Below are positions 8,079-16,253 of a stretch of DNA of 64,000 nt, one piece after another. Position numbers and translations under genes: made by a program. Source of the DNA: Hyphomicrobiales bacterium (GTDB taxonomy: Bacteria; Pseudomonadota; Alphaproteobacteria; Rhizobiales; Rhizobiaceae); the NCBI GenBank assembly GCA_900465675.1, contig UBJR01000012.1:176836-240835 (forward strand), in the 5' to 3' direction. Numbering within the stretch: the first letter of the stretch is position 1; every line of letters begins with the position of its first letter. Below the pieces are notes generated by a model that had not been told where the DNA came from, did not search any database, and saw only the letters and a program-made list of their open reading frames with translations.

Positions 8079-8786
8079 ATGACAAAAGTTTATAGCTCGG
8101 CGGTGGAAAGCCTTGCTGGCTTGCTGCACGACGGCATGACCATTATGAGCGGTGGCTTTGGCCTATGCGGCATACCTGAATCTCTGATTGAAGCAGTGAA
8201 GGTTTCCGGGGTGCGGGGCCTTACGGTGATTTCGAACAACGCCGGGATAGATGGCGTTGGCCTTGGTCAATTGATTGAGACCGGCCAGATTATCAAGATG
8301 ATCTCGTCGTACGTTGGCGAAAATAAACTTTTCGCTTCGCGATACCTAGCAGGCGAACTTGAGGTGGAATTCACGCCACAAGGAACCCTCGCAGAGCGAA
8401 TCCGCGCCGGAGGCGCTGGTATCCCGGCTTTTTACACAAAGACAGGCGCCGGGACGGTTGTTGCGGAAGGAAAGGCCACCACAGATTTCGACGGAGAGAC
8501 ATACGTTCTCGAGCGATCTCTCTTCGCGGATCTAGCAATCGTACATGCCTATCGAGCCGATGACGAAGGCAACCTAGTTTTCCGCAAGACTGCGCGGAAC
8601 TTCAACCCAATCATGGCAACCGCCGCCAAGCATACAGTGGCGGAGGTCGAGCATCTGGGGAACATAGGATCTATCGACCCCGATCATGTTCATACGCCAG
8701 GCATTTTCGTTTCGAGGATCGTCCATGTGCCTTCTTCGGCCAAACGGATCGAACAGAGAACCGTGATCAGAAAGAGTGCCGCTTAG
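8079..8786 (+). CDS. 3-oxoacid CoA-transferase subunit A
   Basis: A 235-residue subunit with the family signature MSGGFGLCGIPESLIEAV near the N-terminus and the middle motif NNAGIDGVGLG. Together with the next gene it moves CoA from succinyl-CoA or acetyl-CoA to an oxoacid, as PcaI/ScoA do. The ATG at 8079 fits the family start; the frame continues upstream but would overlap the FAH gene. It lies 25 bases after FAH in the same operon. Confidence 0.88.
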   Translation: MTKVYSSAVESLAGLLHDGMTIMSGGFGLCGIPESLIEAVKVSGVRGLTVISNNAGIDGVGLGQLIETGQIIKMISSYVGENKLFASRYLAGELEVEFTPQGTLAERIRAGGAGIPAFYTKTGAGTVVAEGKATTDFDGETYVLERSLFADLAIVHAYRADDEGNLVFRKTARNFNPIMATAAKHTVAEVEHLGNIGSIDPDHVHTPGIFVSRIVHVPSSAKRIEQRTVIRKSAA

Positions 8787-8796
8787 AGGAACAGCA

Positions 8797-9456
8797 ATGG
8801 CTTGGACACGAGAAGAGATGGCGGCACGGGCCGCACGCGAGATCCACGACGGCTTCTACGTCAATCTTGGCATCGGCATCCCCACATTGGTGGCGAACTA
8901 CATTCCAGAGGGACTGACCGTCCGGCTGCAAAGCGAGAATGGCATGCTCGGCATGGGTCCTTTCCCTGAGGAAGGGAAGGAAGACGCCGATCTCATCAAT
9001 GCGGGCAAGCAGACCATCACCGAGCTGCCTATGACGAGTTATTTCTCCAGCGCCGAAAGCTTCGCCATGATCCGTGGCGGTCATATTGACCTATCGATCC
9101 TGGGCGCCATGGAGGTAGCACAGAACGGCGACCTGGCGAACTGGATGATCCCAGGCAAGATGGCCAAGGGCATGGGCGGCGCAATGGACCTCGTCGCGGG
9201 TGTAAAACGTGTTGTTGTCCTGATGGAGCACGAGGCCAAAGGCAGCCCGAAGATCAAGCGGCACTGCAGCCTGCCACTCACAGGAAGCCGCGTGATCGAT
9301 CTTATCATCACGGACTTAGCAGTGTTTAGCGTTGCGCGATCCGGAGCACCACGCCTTAAACTGGTGGAGCTTGCTCCTCTTGTCGATATCGCAGAAGTGT
9401 CGGCAAAAACGGAAGCCGAATTTCAGATCGCACTTTCAGGCAGCCAAGTTGGTTAG
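8797..9456 (+). CDS. 3-oxoacid CoA-transferase subunit B
   Basis: A 219-residue subunit carrying the SENGMLGMGP motif, whose glutamate is the catalytic residue that forms the glutamyl-CoA thioester in this family. GAGGAA precedes the chosen ATG, 10 bases after the end of subunit A. It completes a PcaIJ/ScoAB-like pair. Its stop codon overlaps the stop of the convergent TetR gene by 4 bases. The acyl substrate is not determined. Confidence 0.9.
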   Translation: MAWTREEMAARAAREIHDGFYVNLGIGIPTLVANYIPEGLTVRLQSENGMLGMGPFPEEGKEDADLINAGKQTITELPMTSYFSSAESFAMIRGGHIDLSILGAMEVAQNGDLANWMIPGKMAKGMGGAMDLVAGVKRVVVLMEHEAKGSPKIKRHCSLPLTGSRVIDLIITDLAVFSVARSGAPRLKLVELAPLVDIAEVSAKTEAEFQIALSGSQVG

Positions 9457-10109
9457 GTGGCCGTATCGGCCATCATCCCACCAACGAGGAAGTCTACGAC
9501 CTCCTTTTCCATTGCCTCTACGCCAGCATGAATGTTTCCATCAGAAAGCCTTTCCAGGCGGCTTCCCGGACCCACATCCGTAACGGTGAGGACGATCGCC
9601 CCCACCATGAATACATATCGCCAATAGAACGACTCTGGCTTAGGTGCCTGCGTTGCGAAACTAAGCGCCTCTATAAATTTGGACGCCATCGGATCAAAGT
9701 GCCGCTGAATGATCGTGCTGGTCAGCGCTGACCGCTCGATTCGGTGCTGCAAGATCAGCCGCGCCAACAGCTGCCCTTTTTCGGCAGGATAAAGATACGG
9801 CTTCACGAAGATCTTGATGATATCTCGGACGTCTGGCTTTGTGCCACCGTTCTTAGCGGCGGCGATCAATGCCTCAAGGGCAGCCAGGCGCTCTGAATTC
9901 ACCCTGGATGAAAGGCGGTCGAAAACGGCTTCAGTGAGTTTGGTCTTGGAGCCAAAATAGTAGTTCACTGCCGCTACGTTCACATCTGCCGCTGCCGTAA
10001 TCTCTCGAAGCGAGACACCGAACCCCTTACGAGCGAATAACGATTCAGCTGTTTCAAGTATCCGGTCAGAGACTTCTGAGCCGATAGTGAAATCCCGTTG
10101 GTTGTCCAT
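9453..10109 (-). CDS. TetR-family regulator, likely local regulator of the catabolic island
   Basis: A 218-residue protein with an N-terminal helix-turn-helix (residues about 15-62, with DVNVAAVNYYFGSKTKLTEA) and an effector domain of the type found in CerR/YbiH-like TetR proteins. GGAAG precedes the ATG. It is placed between the FAH/CoA-transferase operon and the importer, which makes it the natural candidate to bind the AAACA-NN-TGTTT sites at 6960 and 16199. That link is inferred from position only. Confidence 0.85.
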   Translation of the reverse strand: MDNQRDFTIGSEVSDRILETAESLFARKGFGVSLREITAAADVNVAAVNYYFGSKTKLTEAVFDRLSSRVNSERLAALEALIAAAKNGGTKPDVRDIIKIFVKPYLYPAEKGQLLARLILQHRIERSALTSTIIQRHFDPMASKFIEALSFATQAPKPESFYWRYVFMVGAIVLTVTDVGPGSRLERLSDGNIHAGVEAMEKEVVDFLVGGMMADTAT

Positions 10110-10198
10110 GTCGCTTCCGGTTAGGGCCCCTCACCCGCTGCGGGCATTTCATACAGAACCCGCCCGTGCTTTGCAATGTAATCGGCTGAAACGGCTAC

Positions 10199-10224
10199 GG
10201 GGCCAGCTATTCGTAGCTGGCCCC
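10199..10224 (-). terminator. Terminator hairpin after the MHS importer gene
   Basis: A perfect 11-bp stem (GGGGCCAGCTA / TAGCTGGCCCC) closes a 4-nt loop, TTCG on the plus strand. It lies 17 bases past the importer stop codon, so it probably ends the leftward catabolic operon and separates it from the tetR gene. Confidence 0.6.
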
Positions 10225-10241
10225 GCTATTTATAACCTGCC

Positions 10242-11561
10242 TTAGTTCACACTTCTCAACGTGGTCGGCTGGGACGATGCTTGAGACATGAGCCCTCTTT
10301 GTTTCGCGCCGAGCACAGCAAAGAAGCTGACCAGACTGATGATGCCCAAGTACACCGCGACTGGCACTGATGACTGCGACCACGCATACAAGGCAGTCGC
10401 AATCGCTGGCGTAAAGCCGCCGAGGACACCCGACGCGATGGTGAAGGACGCGGAAATACCACTGTACCGAACGTGAGGTTCGAAGAGATCGGCGAGATAG
10501 GCTGGCAATACCGCATAGATAGCAGCGATACCTACCATGGCCAGGCAAATCGCAGCAGAGACGCTCGCGAGCGTTCCACCGTCGACGAGCAGGAAGAAAG
10601 GATAGGCCGTTAGAGCGGTAAAGCCAGCGCCGAAGAGTGCTACCGGCTTGCGACCGATGATATCGGACAACCATGCGAAGACGCCCAGCAGGACCAGCTC
10701 GACAGCGGATCCGATGAGAACTGCCTTAAGTACAATATCCCGTCCTATTCCCACCGACTGAGTAGCGTACGAGACTACGAAAAGGGTTTGAACGTAGAAG
10801 GCGACGATTGGTCCGACCGCAACGCAAACCCCGATTAGAATCTGCCACCAGTGTTTGCTGAACACTTCCACCACGGGCCGTTCGACCACCTTGTCGCTGT
10901 CCAAGACCTTTTGGAAGTCCGGTGATTCAAAGAGCTGAAGGCGGAGCACCAACCCAACGATGACAAGCACGGCGCTCAACAGGAACGGTATACGCCACCC
11001 CCAAGACATGAAGTCATCTTTAGGCAGCAGCGCCAGAAGCGAGAAAGTGCCGGTCGAAAGAAAAAGCGCAATCGGCGAGCCCATGTGAGGGAAGCTTCCG
11101 AAGAACCCCTTCCTCTCCTTGGGAGCGTGTTCGACCGCCATCAGCACCGCTCCACCCCATTCCCCACCGAACGCTACGCCTTGCAGCATACGGAGAATGA
11201 TAAGGAGGATCGGAGCAATAATGCCGACCTGATTGTAGGTGGGCAAAAGACCGATCAGAAAGGTGACGAGGCCCATTCCAAGCAGTGTCACCACCAGCAT
11301 CGATTTGCGGCCCACCTTGTCGCCGTAGTGGCCGCAGATTAGGCCGCCCAACGGTCGCATCAACGCACCGATCGCGAATGTCGCGAACGAAAGCATCGTG
11401 CCGACGGTCGCGTCATACGATGGGAAGAAGAGTGTGCTGAAGACGAGCGCTGCGGCGGTGCCGTAGATATAGAAGTCGTACCACTCGATACATGTTCCGA
11501 TCAGGCTGGCGATCGCCGTCTTACGAGCGGTCGCCATCTGAGGTGTAGTTTGCGTTCCCAT
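10242..11561 (-). CDS. MHS-family metabolite:H+ symporter
   Basis: A 439-residue, 12-helix MFS importer of the metabolite:H+ symporter group (ShiA/ProP/citrate type). Signatures include GTCIEWYDFYIYGTAAALVF in helix 1 and GHYGDKVGRKSML between helices 2 and 3. A strong AGGAGG precedes the ATG. It is the last gene of the molybdenum hydroxylase operon, 28 bases after the cyclase gene, and so probably imports the acid that the operon degrades. Confidence 0.85.
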   Translation of the reverse strand: MGTQTTPQMATARKTAIASLIGTCIEWYDFYIYGTAAALVFSTLFFPSYDATVGTMLSFATFAIGALMRPLGGLICGHYGDKVGRKSMLVVTLLGMGLVTFLIGLLPTYNQVGIIAPILLIILRMLQGVAFGGEWGGAVLMAVEHAPKERKGFFGSFPHMGSPIALFLSTGTFSLLALLPKDDFMSWGWRIPFLLSAVLVIVGLVLRLQLFESPDFQKVLDSDKVVERPVVEVFSKHWWQILIGVCVAVGPIVAFYVQTLFVVSYATQSVGIGRDIVLKAVLIGSAVELVLLGVFAWLSDIIGRKPVALFGAGFTALTAYPFFLLVDGGTLASVSAAICLAMVGIAAIYAVLPAYLADLFEPHVRYSGISASFTIASGVLGGFTPAIATALYAWSQSSVPVAVYLGIISLVSFFAVLGAKQRGLMSQASSQPTTLRSVN

Positions 11562-11588
11562 TTCATCCTCCTCCTGAAGATGGTTTGA

Positions 11589-12380
11589 TTAATCGTCGAT
11601 GAGTGCCACCACTCGCGACCAGCCTGCGCTAGCGTCGGCGAGCTTGATTGGCAGAGCCAAGACCGTGAAACCGCTTGGGCGCGGGATGTCAGCTAAGTTG
11701 CAGAGCTTCTCGATCTGGCAGTATTCTTTCTCGCGGCCCAGCAGGTGGGCCTCCCAGAAGTGCGACGCCGCGTCTTTAGGGTCGGCCAACATCGCTTCGA
11801 AGGGGCGATCGAGCCCCCAAGCGTCAATTCCGATGAGTTTTACGCCACGGTCCACGAGATACTCTGTGGCGCCGCGCGTCAGGCCAGGATGCAGGTTCTC
11901 GTAGCCTGGCTCCTTGAAACGCTTGGAGACATCCGTCCTGATCAGAACGATATCGAACGGCTTCAGGGAGTATTCGATCTCGAGCAGCTTATTCTCGATA
12001 TCGGAAGCGGTGATGCCATATCCGGGGGCAGAGCTGGAGAAATCCAGTACGACACCGTCGCTCATACACCAGCGCAGTGGCACGTCATCAATTGTGCGTG
12101 CCGGTTTTCCATCCACGCGAGGGCCGTAATGCGAGGGAGCGTCCACATGCGTGCCCGAGTGCGTGGGCATTGTGGTGATCTCAGATGACCACCCAAGGCC
12201 ATTCGGCCAAACCTCGGTTGGGATCCCGCGCTTTTCCTTGACGACCTTGGGCGAATTCTCAGGCGTCAGATAGCCAATATGATGCGGTGTAGGCTCAAAA
12301 TCGGCCGTAGCGTTCTCGAGCCTGTCACTCAGGTCCAGTACCCGAAATTCGCGGCCCGCAATGAAAACTGTTTCGGTCAT
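11589..12380 (-). CDS. Cyclase-family metal-dependent hydrolase (kynurenine formamidase-like fold)
   Basis: A 263-residue protein with the metal-binding signature HSGTHVDAPSH (about residues 73-83), the hallmark of the cyclase/KynB family, which hydrolyses amides or lactone-like rings. GGAGA lies before the ATG at 12380; another ATG at 12395 overlaps the CoxS-type stop as ATGA and cannot be excluded. In this operon it may open the ring formed or hydroxylated by the molybdenum enzyme. The substrate is unknown. Confidence 0.8.
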   Translation of the reverse strand: MTETVFIAGREFRVLDLSDRLENATADFEPTPHHIGYLTPENSPKVVKEKRGIPTEVWPNGLGWSSEITTMPTHSGTHVDAPSHYGPRVDGKPARTIDDVPLRWCMSDGVVLDFSSSAPGYGITASDIENKLLEIEYSLKPFDIVLIRTDVSKRFKEPGYENLHPGLTRGATEYLVDRGVKLIGIDAWGLDRPFEAMLADPKDAASHFWEAHLLGREKEYCQIEKLCNLADIPRPSGFTVLALPIKLADASAGWSRVVALIDD

Positions 12381-12391
12381 GTTATCTCCGT

Positions 12392-12853
12392 TCATTCCTC
12401 TATTGCTTTTTGGATGGCCTGAATGATCGGCTCGTAACCTGTGCATCGGCACAGATTGCCACTGATCGCCTTCCTAATTTCCGAGATATCTGGGCGTGGA
12501 TTTCGCCGAAGCAGGTCATATGCTGCCATCAACATTCCTGATGTGCAGAAGCCGCATTGAAAGGCGTTCGTCGAAATGAAAGCCGATTGAAGTCGCGCCA
12601 GAATGTCGTCGACCCATCCATCAAGCGTTCGGATGTCCGCGCCCTCCATTGAGACCGCGAGGCTGAGGCAGGATTTGCGAACTTCGCCATCAACAATTAC
12701 CGAGCAGGCCCCACAATCACCGCTAAGGCAGCCGATATGGGTAGCTTTGAGGTCAAGGTGTTCACGCACCACATCGACCAGGAGCTGCCGAGGATCGTTA
12801 TCGATTTGACGCTCCGCACCATTGATTGAAAGTGTGATGACGCGGTCAGCCAT
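12392..12853 (-). CDS. Molybdenum hydroxylase small subunit, [2Fe-2S]
   Basis: A 153-residue iron-sulfur subunit (CoxS/NdhS type). The plant-ferredoxin cluster motif GCLSGDCGAC is near residue 45, and the second cluster motif is formed by CGFC and CRC further along. It relays electrons from the molybdenum site to the FAD subunit. The start at 12853 removes a 7-residue extension; it overlaps the medium-subunit stop by 8 bases, showing tight operon coupling. Confidence 0.92.
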   Translation of the reverse strand: MADRVITLSINGAERQIDNDPRQLLVDVVREHLDLKATHIGCLSGDCGACSVIVDGEVRKSCLSLAVSMEGADIRTLDGWVDDILARLQSAFISTNAFQCGFCTSGMLMAAYDLLRRNPRPDISEIRKAISGNLCRCTGYEPIIQAIQKAIEE

Positions 12854-13697
12854 TCTGGGCTCCCAAGGCTTCACGCATGACCCTCAGTGCAATCGCAGGC
12901 GCAACTCGTAAGCGATATTCGAAGTCAGCGAGTGCGTCTTCCCACGGGTTCTTGACCTTGGACACGAGTTTAGAGATCAGGTCCTCCTGGTCCTGCGAGG
13001 ACAACTTGCCCATCGTGGAAACCTGCAGCGGTGTGGAATCCAGACCACCGATCGCCAGGCTGATTGAGGGGCTATCCTCAGGCGTTTGTTCAACAACACA
13101 CGCCACGGTGACAATGGGCCACGAGCTGCCACTCGGCTTCACCTTACGGTAGGAGGTGACCACTGGCCCGCGCGGGCGCGGGAATATCAAAGCGACGCCA
13201 AGCTCGTCCCTTTCCCGGGACGTTTGAAATCCACCACGGAAGAACTCAGCCATCGGCACCTGGCGGGTACCGTCAGCGCCGACCAGGCGCAAGTGAGCCC
13301 CCAGCGCTGCCAAACAAACGGGCACATCGGACGCCGGATTTGCGAAGCATGCCGATCCGACTAAAGTCCCTTGTCCCGTAATGCTGCGACCGCCGGTGAC
13401 GCCGGACGCCATTTGAACTAGTAGCGGTACTTGCTCGGCGATCAACGGCGAAGCGAGCACGTCGTCATATGTAACACTGGCTTCTAGAACGATGCTGGCG
13501 TTTTCTTCGTAGATTCTCTTCAGTGCCATTTGGCGCAGATCGACCACCAAATCCGGTATAGTTTCGCCCCTGGTCATAGCGGGGACCAGCATTGTTCCAC
13601 CACCAAGAACCAATGCTTCACCGGGACAACTAGCGAGCAGAGACGCAGCTTCTTTTGGGGTTTCCGGCGCAGAGTAGCTAAATGGCTTTGCAATCAT
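12846..13697 (-). CDS. Molybdenum hydroxylase medium subunit, FAD-binding
   Basis: A 283-residue CoxM-type subunit. The FAD pyrophosphate loop VLGGGTMLVPAM is near residue 30, and the second FAD segment TGGRSITGQGTLVGSACF near residue 100. It accepts electrons from the [2Fe-2S] subunit and passes them to oxygen, quinone or another carrier. Its ATG overlaps the large-subunit stop (ATGA), so all three subunits are translated together. Confidence 0.92.
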   Translation of the reverse strand: MIAKPFSYSAPETPKEAASLLASCPGEALVLGGGTMLVPAMTRGETIPDLVVDLRQMALKRIYEENASIVLEASVTYDDVLASPLIAEQVPLLVQMASGVTGGRSITGQGTLVGSACFANPASDVPVCLAALGAHLRLVGADGTRQVPMAEFFRGGFQTSRERDELGVALIFPRPRGPVVTSYRKVKPSGSSWPIVTVACVVEQTPEDSPSISLAIGGLDSTPLQVSTMGKLSSQDQEDLISKLVSKVKNPWEDALADFEYRLRVAPAIALRVMREALGAQNG

Positions 13698-16084
13698 GAT
13701 CGCCCCGCGACTATTGCTGCCAGAATTCTCTCTGGTGTTGCCGGGATCGCGTTAAGCCTTCGAGCCGCAGCTGGACCGATGGCGTTGCCAACCGCATTCA
13801 TCACCGCAGCCATGGCGCCACCAACGCCAGACTCCCCGGCACCCTTCATACCAAGCGGGTGGAATGCACTGGGCGTGACCCGGTGTCCGATCTCTATTGC
13901 TGGAAGGTCTGAAGCCCTGGGAAGAAGATAGTTCTTGAGCCGGTCAGTAACCTTGTGACCACCCTCATCCATCTGCATGCGTTCCCAAAGGGCCGCGCCA
14001 ATGCCCATGACAACTGCGCCACGCATCTGGCCATCGACCAGGGATGGATTGATCACGGTGCCACAATCATGCACGACGGAATACTTTCGAACACGCACAA
14101 CGCCAGTGTCTCGCGAGACTTCGACCTCCGCTGCGTGAACGGAATAGGGATAAGACGGATAGGCGCAGATGCGACCGTGCTCATCGGGTGAGTGTCTTAC
14201 GTTCTGGGCCTTGTAGCTTTTAGTCGATTGAAGCGGCAGCTCTACACCAGCGCCAGAAGTGAAGGGATGGGTATAGACCGCGAGCGCGACGGCCGAAAAC
14301 TTCAATCGCCGGTCGGAAGCCGCCGTCGAAAAGACTTCGCCATCATGAAAAGCAATATCTGCTGGCTCGCATCTCAGCAGGTTCGCTGCACACCTTGCCA
14401 ACTTCGACCGGACATCTTCTGCGGCCGAAACCGCAGCGGCACCGCAGAGCATGAGACTTCTACTGCTGCTGTTTCCTCCACCAAACGGCGTGACATCCGT
14501 ATCGCCCTGCCGGATGGTTATCGAGCAAGGTTGCGCACCGAAAACGTCGGCAACGAGCTGCGCCAAGCCAGTTTCATTGCCGCCGCCGGGAGACGTTATG
14601 CTTGCGAGTACCGTGATTTCTCCGCTTGGGTCGACCTTTACGGTCGCGGTCTCGAAGCCGCTTGGGACCGCGCCTGGGAACGCCGCCCCCTCAGGCGTAA
14701 GTTCGAACGCATATCCGCGACCGACGATATGTTCGTCGTCACCCGCCGGAGCATTCAGTGCCCACCGACTGGTCATCTCCTCAAGCTCATTCAATGCGGG
14801 CTCATAGTCACCACTATCAACCATCATCCCTGACGGCAGCCTGTAGGGAAACGCGTCCGACGGAATTAGATTCTTGCGTCGGAGGTCGTTCGAAGTCACC
14901 CCGAGTTCCTGGGCAAGTAACTCGATGGCCCTCTCGACAACGAGATTGCCAATTTCCTTGCCATACCCTCTTATCCCTTGCCACGGAGACTTGTTGGTGG
15001 TGGCCAGATAGCAATCGATAAGACAGTTCTCGATCTTGTAGACGGTCGGCATCACAGCCGCAGCTACAAGGGCCATCTGCCAGCCTCCTCCGGCGCCTAC
15101 CGCACCAATGTCCGCTACCATGCGATCCCGAAACGCAACGATTTGGCCATCTGGTTTTGCGGCAATCTGGAAGGAGTGCCTCTGCTCGCGGCCCCGAGCG
15201 AGGAAGCACTCGTCTCTATCCTCGACGAAAGCGACAGGACGACGAGTCTTTATCGCCAGGAAACCAACCAAAACCTCTTCCGGATGACCAACCATTTTAA
15301 GGCCGAAGGTCCCGCCGATGTTGGGGGCTATGATTTGGACCTGGCTCTCTTTGAGACGAAGCGCTTGCGCGATCGTCCAACGCGACGGATGAGGCATTTG
15401 AAATGCCCCTTCTACCTTCAGCCGTGCCGACCTTGGATCCCAGTGGGCTACGTACGAGCGCATCTCCATTGGAGCGCTCGTAGAGCAATCTACGGAAAGC
15501 TCACCCGAGACCGTGACGACGTCACTTTCGAAGAAAACTGCCTCAGGGTCACCGACACGAATGACGTCATGCGCTGCAACATTCGTTTTCCAAAGCGGGT
15601 GTACGAAATTGTCGGAATTGACTGCCATCGACGGGTCAAGGAGCGGTGCCAAGGGCTCGTATGTGACGACAACTTTGTCCGCCGCCAAGCGAGCGCTGGC
15701 TACGCTGTCGGCTACTACCGCAACGATCGGTTCCCCGACGTACCGAACCTCATCGAGGGCGAGCGGCCGGACATCAAGCGGTCCAGGAAAGCGATCTTTA
15801 GAGAACCGAGAAGGTGTCGGCTCGGTTTGGGGCCACATCTCTTGTGCGGTCACCAATGTAACGAAGCCAGCGGTCTTCTCGGCTGCAGCGGTGTCGATGC
15901 TTACGATTCTGGCCTTGGGATGAGCGCTGCGCACAATCCGCATATGGAGAGCGTTCGATGGCGCGATGTCGGCAGAGTATATTGCCTCCCCTCGAACAAA
16001 GCTCTCCGCATTCAAACGCGGGACGCTTGTCCCAACAGCAAATGGTCCGTTCGGAATATGGCTGATCGGAGATTTATCGCTCAT
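13694..16084 (-). CDS. Molybdenum hydroxylase large subunit (xanthine dehydrogenase/CoxL family)
   Basis: A 796-residue molybdopterin-binding subunit. Family features are the N-terminal a/b hammerhead domain, GGTFGLKMVGHPEE, WQGIRGYGKEIGN and the C-terminal GMKGAGESGVGG with the catalytic glutamate. The CO-dehydrogenase AYRCSFR-type loop is not seen, so it is more likely a hydroxylase of an aromatic or N-heterocyclic substrate. The ATG at 16084 overlaps the stop of a 29-codon leader reading frame (ATGA); a TTG at 16132 is a less likely start. The maturation genes lie just upstream. Confidence 0.9.
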   Translation of the reverse strand: MSDKSPISHIPNGPFAVGTSVPRLNAESFVRGEAIYSADIAPSNALHMRIVRSAHPKARIVSIDTAAAEKTAGFVTLVTAQEMWPQTEPTPSRFSKDRFPGPLDVRPLALDEVRYVGEPIVAVVADSVASARLAADKVVVTYEPLAPLLDPSMAVNSDNFVHPLWKTNVAAHDVIRVGDPEAVFFESDVVTVSGELSVDCSTSAPMEMRSYVAHWDPRSARLKVEGAFQMPHPSRWTIAQALRLKESQVQIIAPNIGGTFGLKMVGHPEEVLVGFLAIKTRRPVAFVEDRDECFLARGREQRHSFQIAAKPDGQIVAFRDRMVADIGAVGAGGGWQMALVAAAVMPTVYKIENCLIDCYLATTNKSPWQGIRGYGKEIGNLVVERAIELLAQELGVTSNDLRRKNLIPSDAFPYRLPSGMMVDSGDYEPALNELEEMTSRWALNAPAGDDEHIVGRGYAFELTPEGAAFPGAVPSGFETATVKVDPSGEITVLASITSPGGGNETGLAQLVADVFGAQPCSITIRQGDTDVTPFGGGNSSSRSLMLCGAAAVSAAEDVRSKLARCAANLLRCEPADIAFHDGEVFSTAASDRRLKFSAVALAVYTHPFTSGAGVELPLQSTKSYKAQNVRHSPDEHGRICAYPSYPYSVHAAEVEVSRDTGVVRVRKYSVVHDCGTVINPSLVDGQMRGAVVMGIGAALWERMQMDEGGHKVTDRLKNYLLPRASDLPAIEIGHRVTPSAFHPLGMKGAGESGVGGAMAAVMNAVGNAIGPAAARRLNAIPATPERILAAIVAGRS

Positions 16085-16170
16085 TGGGTTTGCCCATTGG
16101 GCACACGAATGCCCCTCAGCAAAAACTTCCAAATCGCGGCGTGCACCGTTCGGCGAACGATATATGACAT
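16081..16170 (-). CDS. 29-residue leader peptide coupled to the large subunit
   Basis: A short frame starts with ATG at 16170 behind the strong site GAGGAGGAACTT and ends in a TGA that overlaps the large-subunit ATG. The peptide begins MSYIVRRTVHAAIWKF and is basic and hydrophobic. The large-subunit ATG itself has no obvious ribosome binding site, so it may depend on translation of this leader. No homolog is recognised. Confidence 0.5.
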   Translation of the reverse strand: MSYIVRRTVHAAIWKFLLRGIRVPNGQTQ

Positions 16171-16198
16171 AAGTTCCTCCTCAGTCATACAGACGTTT

Positions 16199-16212
16199 AA
16201 AACACCTGTTTT
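16199..16212. promoter_or_regulatory. AAAACA-CC-TGTTTT palindrome before the hydroxylase operon
   Basis: A perfect 6+6 inverted repeat 29 bases before the leader ATG. The inner AAACA-NN-TGTTT matches the site before the FAH operon at 6960-6971, and both are followed by a TTA-rich stretch. It is likely the operator of a shared repressor. Confidence 0.5.
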
Positions 16213-16253
16213 ATTTTGTCAAATAACGCGTCGGTCCGTTTGGGCGTTCAGGC

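Noticed and set aside
13694..16084. Reading the hydroxylase as a carbon monoxide dehydrogenase
   Set aside because: The CO-dehydrogenase active-site loop is not seen; the corresponding region reads WQGIRGYGKEIGN, as in other hydroxylases of the family.
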